Shown one piece after another: positions 62,904 to 64,000 of a DNA stretch of 64,000 nucleotides. The notes below the pieces were generated by a model. It was not told where the DNA came from. It searched no databases and worked only from the letters and a program-made list of their open reading frames with translations. Within the stretch, counting starts at the first letter, position 1. Every line of letters begins with the position of its first letter. A program made the translations under genes and the position numbers. Source of the DNA: Ketogulonicigenium vulgare WSH-001 (lineage in GTDB: Bacteria > Pseudomonadota > Alphaproteobacteria > Rhodobacterales > Rhodobacteraceae); NCBI RefSeq assembly GCF_000223375.1, contig NC_017384.1:1862501-1926500 (forward strand), written 5' to 3'.

Positions 62904-63665
62904 CTAGGGCTGGTGCGGCGCGGGGCCGAAATGTACCTCGGCCGCGGCGATGGTGCGGGGGCCGTCGGCACAGGTCAGCATCAGGTTGCCGTCATCGTCG
63001 ATACCGTCAAAGCGCCCCTCATAGGTGACATTGGGCAGCCGGGCGGTGATGGTTTTGCCGCGCATGACGGCGTGTTTCAGCCATTCATTGCGGATGGGGG
63101 CAAAGCCGTCGGTCGCAAAAATCGCCTCTTGCGCGGCAAAGGCGCGCGCCAGATGGGTCAGGAACACCTCGGGGTGCGGCGGATGCGCGCCCAAAGCGAC
63201 GGGAGCAAAAGCGGCGCCGTCGCTGTCCGGGGCCATCGCAAGGTTCACGCCGACGCCAATCGCCAGCCAATCGACGGCGGCGCCTTGCGCGCTGCTTTCC
63301 AGCAAGATGCCCGCGATCTTGCCACCGTCCAGCAGCACGTCATTGGGCCATTTCAGCCCAAGGCGCGCCGGATCGACAAAGGCCGACAGCGCAGTGCGCA
63401 GCGCGTTTGACATCAAGAAAGACCGCAGGCCCGCGCTATGCGGCGTGCCGCCGGGGCGGAAAACAACGGTGCCCGCGAAATTCCCCGCCGGATGCGTCCA
63501 CGCCCTGCCCCGCCGCCCGTGGCCCGCGGTTTGATCATGCGCCAAGATCCACAAGGGCCGCGTCAGGCCCAGTGCCAGTTGGCGGCGCGCCTCCAACATG
63601 GTGCTGTCGATACTGTCAAAGATGATCCGATCGACGCCAGCGGGCCAATCGGGATCAGTAAACAA
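62904..63665 (-). CDS. birA: Biotin--[acetyl-CoA-carboxylase] ligase
   Basis: A 253-aa class I biotin protein ligase without the DNA-binding domain of E. coli BirA. Motifs: GHGRRGRAWTHPAGNFAGTV for the biotin-binding loop and LGLKWPNDVLLDGGKIAGIL for the catalytic lysine region. It biotinylates carboxylase BCCP subunits. Its start overlaps the nuoN end by 11 nt, so it is the gene after the nuo operon. Confidence 0.93.
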   Translation of the reverse strand: MFTDPDWPAGVDRIIFDSIDSTMLEARRQLALGLTRPLWILAHDQTAGHGRRGRAWTHPAGNFAGTVVFRPGGTPHSAGLRSFLMSNALRTALSAFVDPARLGLKWPNDVLLDGGKIAGILLESSAQGAAVDWLAIGVGVNLAMAPDSDGAAFAPVALGAHPPHPEVFLTHLARAFAAQEAIFATDGFAPIRNEWLKHAVMRGKTITARLPNVTYEGRFDGIDDDGNLMLTCADGPRTIAAAEVHFGPAPHQP

Positions 63666-64000
63666 GGGATTGCGCCGCCATTGCCGCCAATGATTCCAGT
63701 CCGAGCAGGTTCACCGCGCCCGCCACCATAGCCAGCGCCGCCAGCGCCAGCACCACAGGTGCGGCCCAGCCTTTGCCTGTCTCTAGCGCGCCTTCAGCCG
63801 GAGTGAAATACATCAGGTAAACGATGCGCAGATAATAATAGGCCCCGATGACTGAGGCGACGACCCCCGCCACCGCAAGCCAAACCAGCCCCGCATCCAC
63901 CGCCGCCCGCAAAACATAGATCTTGCCGAGGAAACCGACAAAGGGCGGCACGCCCGCAAGGCTGATCATCAGCGCCATCACTGCCAAGGCCCGCCCGGGC
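63655..64000 (-). CDS. nuoN: NADH-quinone oxidoreductase subunit N, C-terminal fragment
   Basis: The last ~115 codons of NuoN; the gene runs off the right edge. The frame is open from the edge and reads ALAVMALMISLAGVPPFVGFLG, the typical late segment of NuoN/Mrp antiporter-like subunits of complex I, followed by helices such as IGAYYYLRIVYLMYF and AALAMVAGAVNLLGLE. A TTG at 63987 is not the start. NuoN forms one of the proton-translocating channels. Confidence 0.88.
   Translation of the reverse strand, partial: PGRALAVMALMISLAGVPPFVGFLGKIYVLRAAVDAGLVWLAVAGVVASVIGAYYYLRIVYLMYFTPAEGALETGKGWAAPVVLALAALAMVAGAVNLLGLESLAAMAAQSLVY

Overview
This 64-kb window is a GC-rich, tightly packed chromosomal segment of an alphaproteobacterium, almost certainly a member of the Rhodobacteraceae/Roseobacteraceae group. 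The placement rests on family-typical proteins (DUF6280-, DUF2125-, DUF6497- and DUF4174-type proteins, PutR/PutA, MetR/MetF, the YebC, MgtE and ParE types) and on gene neighbourhoods known from that group: efp beside an inositol-phosphatase gene, argS-SPOR-nagZ-scpA-scpB, glnB-glnA, and nuoN-birA-rnj. I see no prophage, insertion sequence, CRISPR array or plasmid signature. The window is mostly core chromosome with some small lineage-specific genes.

Layout. 1-5.6 kb: the first codons of a FecR-like anti-sigma gene behind a FecI-type sigma factor, then divergent putR/putA (proline catabolism) and a SuhB-type phosphatase. 5.6-13 kb: divergent metR/metF, valS, a HisC-like aminotransferase and a class V aminotransferase. 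13.3-18 kb: a coupled tyrosine phosphatase-ABC exporter-YgfZ operon, an IMPase-family gene and efp. 18.2-23.1 kb: DUF6280, DUF2125, a MotA/ExbB-like plus MotB/OmpA-like motor pair whose second gene carries a frameshift, and a glutathione transferase. 23.2-31.7 kb: parE, a VOC protein, a TerB-J-domain protein, nadE, a 19-unit MORN protein, and leuA behind a leucine-rich leader peptide. 31.8-37.5 kb: small secreted proteins, a DUF486 protein, yebC, ymdB, 5-FCL and mgtE. 37.7-47.6 kb: guaD, an Lrp regulator/MFS exporter pair, dgt, hisN, an XRE regulator, a LysR regulator, DUF1127, Bax-inhibitor-1, an FMN reductase and a lipoate ligase. 47.6-53.3 kb: tRNA-Leu(TAG), glnB-glnA, purB, an orphan FliG homologue and an LpxL-like acyltransferase. 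53.3-58.5 kb: a 40-aa protein behind scpB, then scpB, scpA, nagZ, SPOR and argS. 58.8-64 kb: a DEAD-box helicase, a secreted hypothetical protein, RNase J, BirA and the 3' end of nuoN.

Functional links. Several amino-acid and nitrogen circuits can be read with their control DNA: PutR/PutA, MetR/MetF, the leuA attenuator, and a possible NtrC box in front of glnB-glnA. Perfect GC-rich hairpins with T-tracts end many transcription units, often between convergent genes. Three separate inositol-monophosphatase-fold genes (suhB-like, IMPase-like, hisN) lie within 40 kb. The most interesting non-standard items are the leuA leader/attenuator that may be leaderless, the frameshifted MotA/MotB-like envelope motor pair, the orphan FliG-like gene, the MORN protein with alternating W/F units, the absence of coaX from its usual slot between birA and rnj, a structured leader before the DEAD-box helicase, and a perfect palindrome between an Lrp regulator and its divergent exporter gene.
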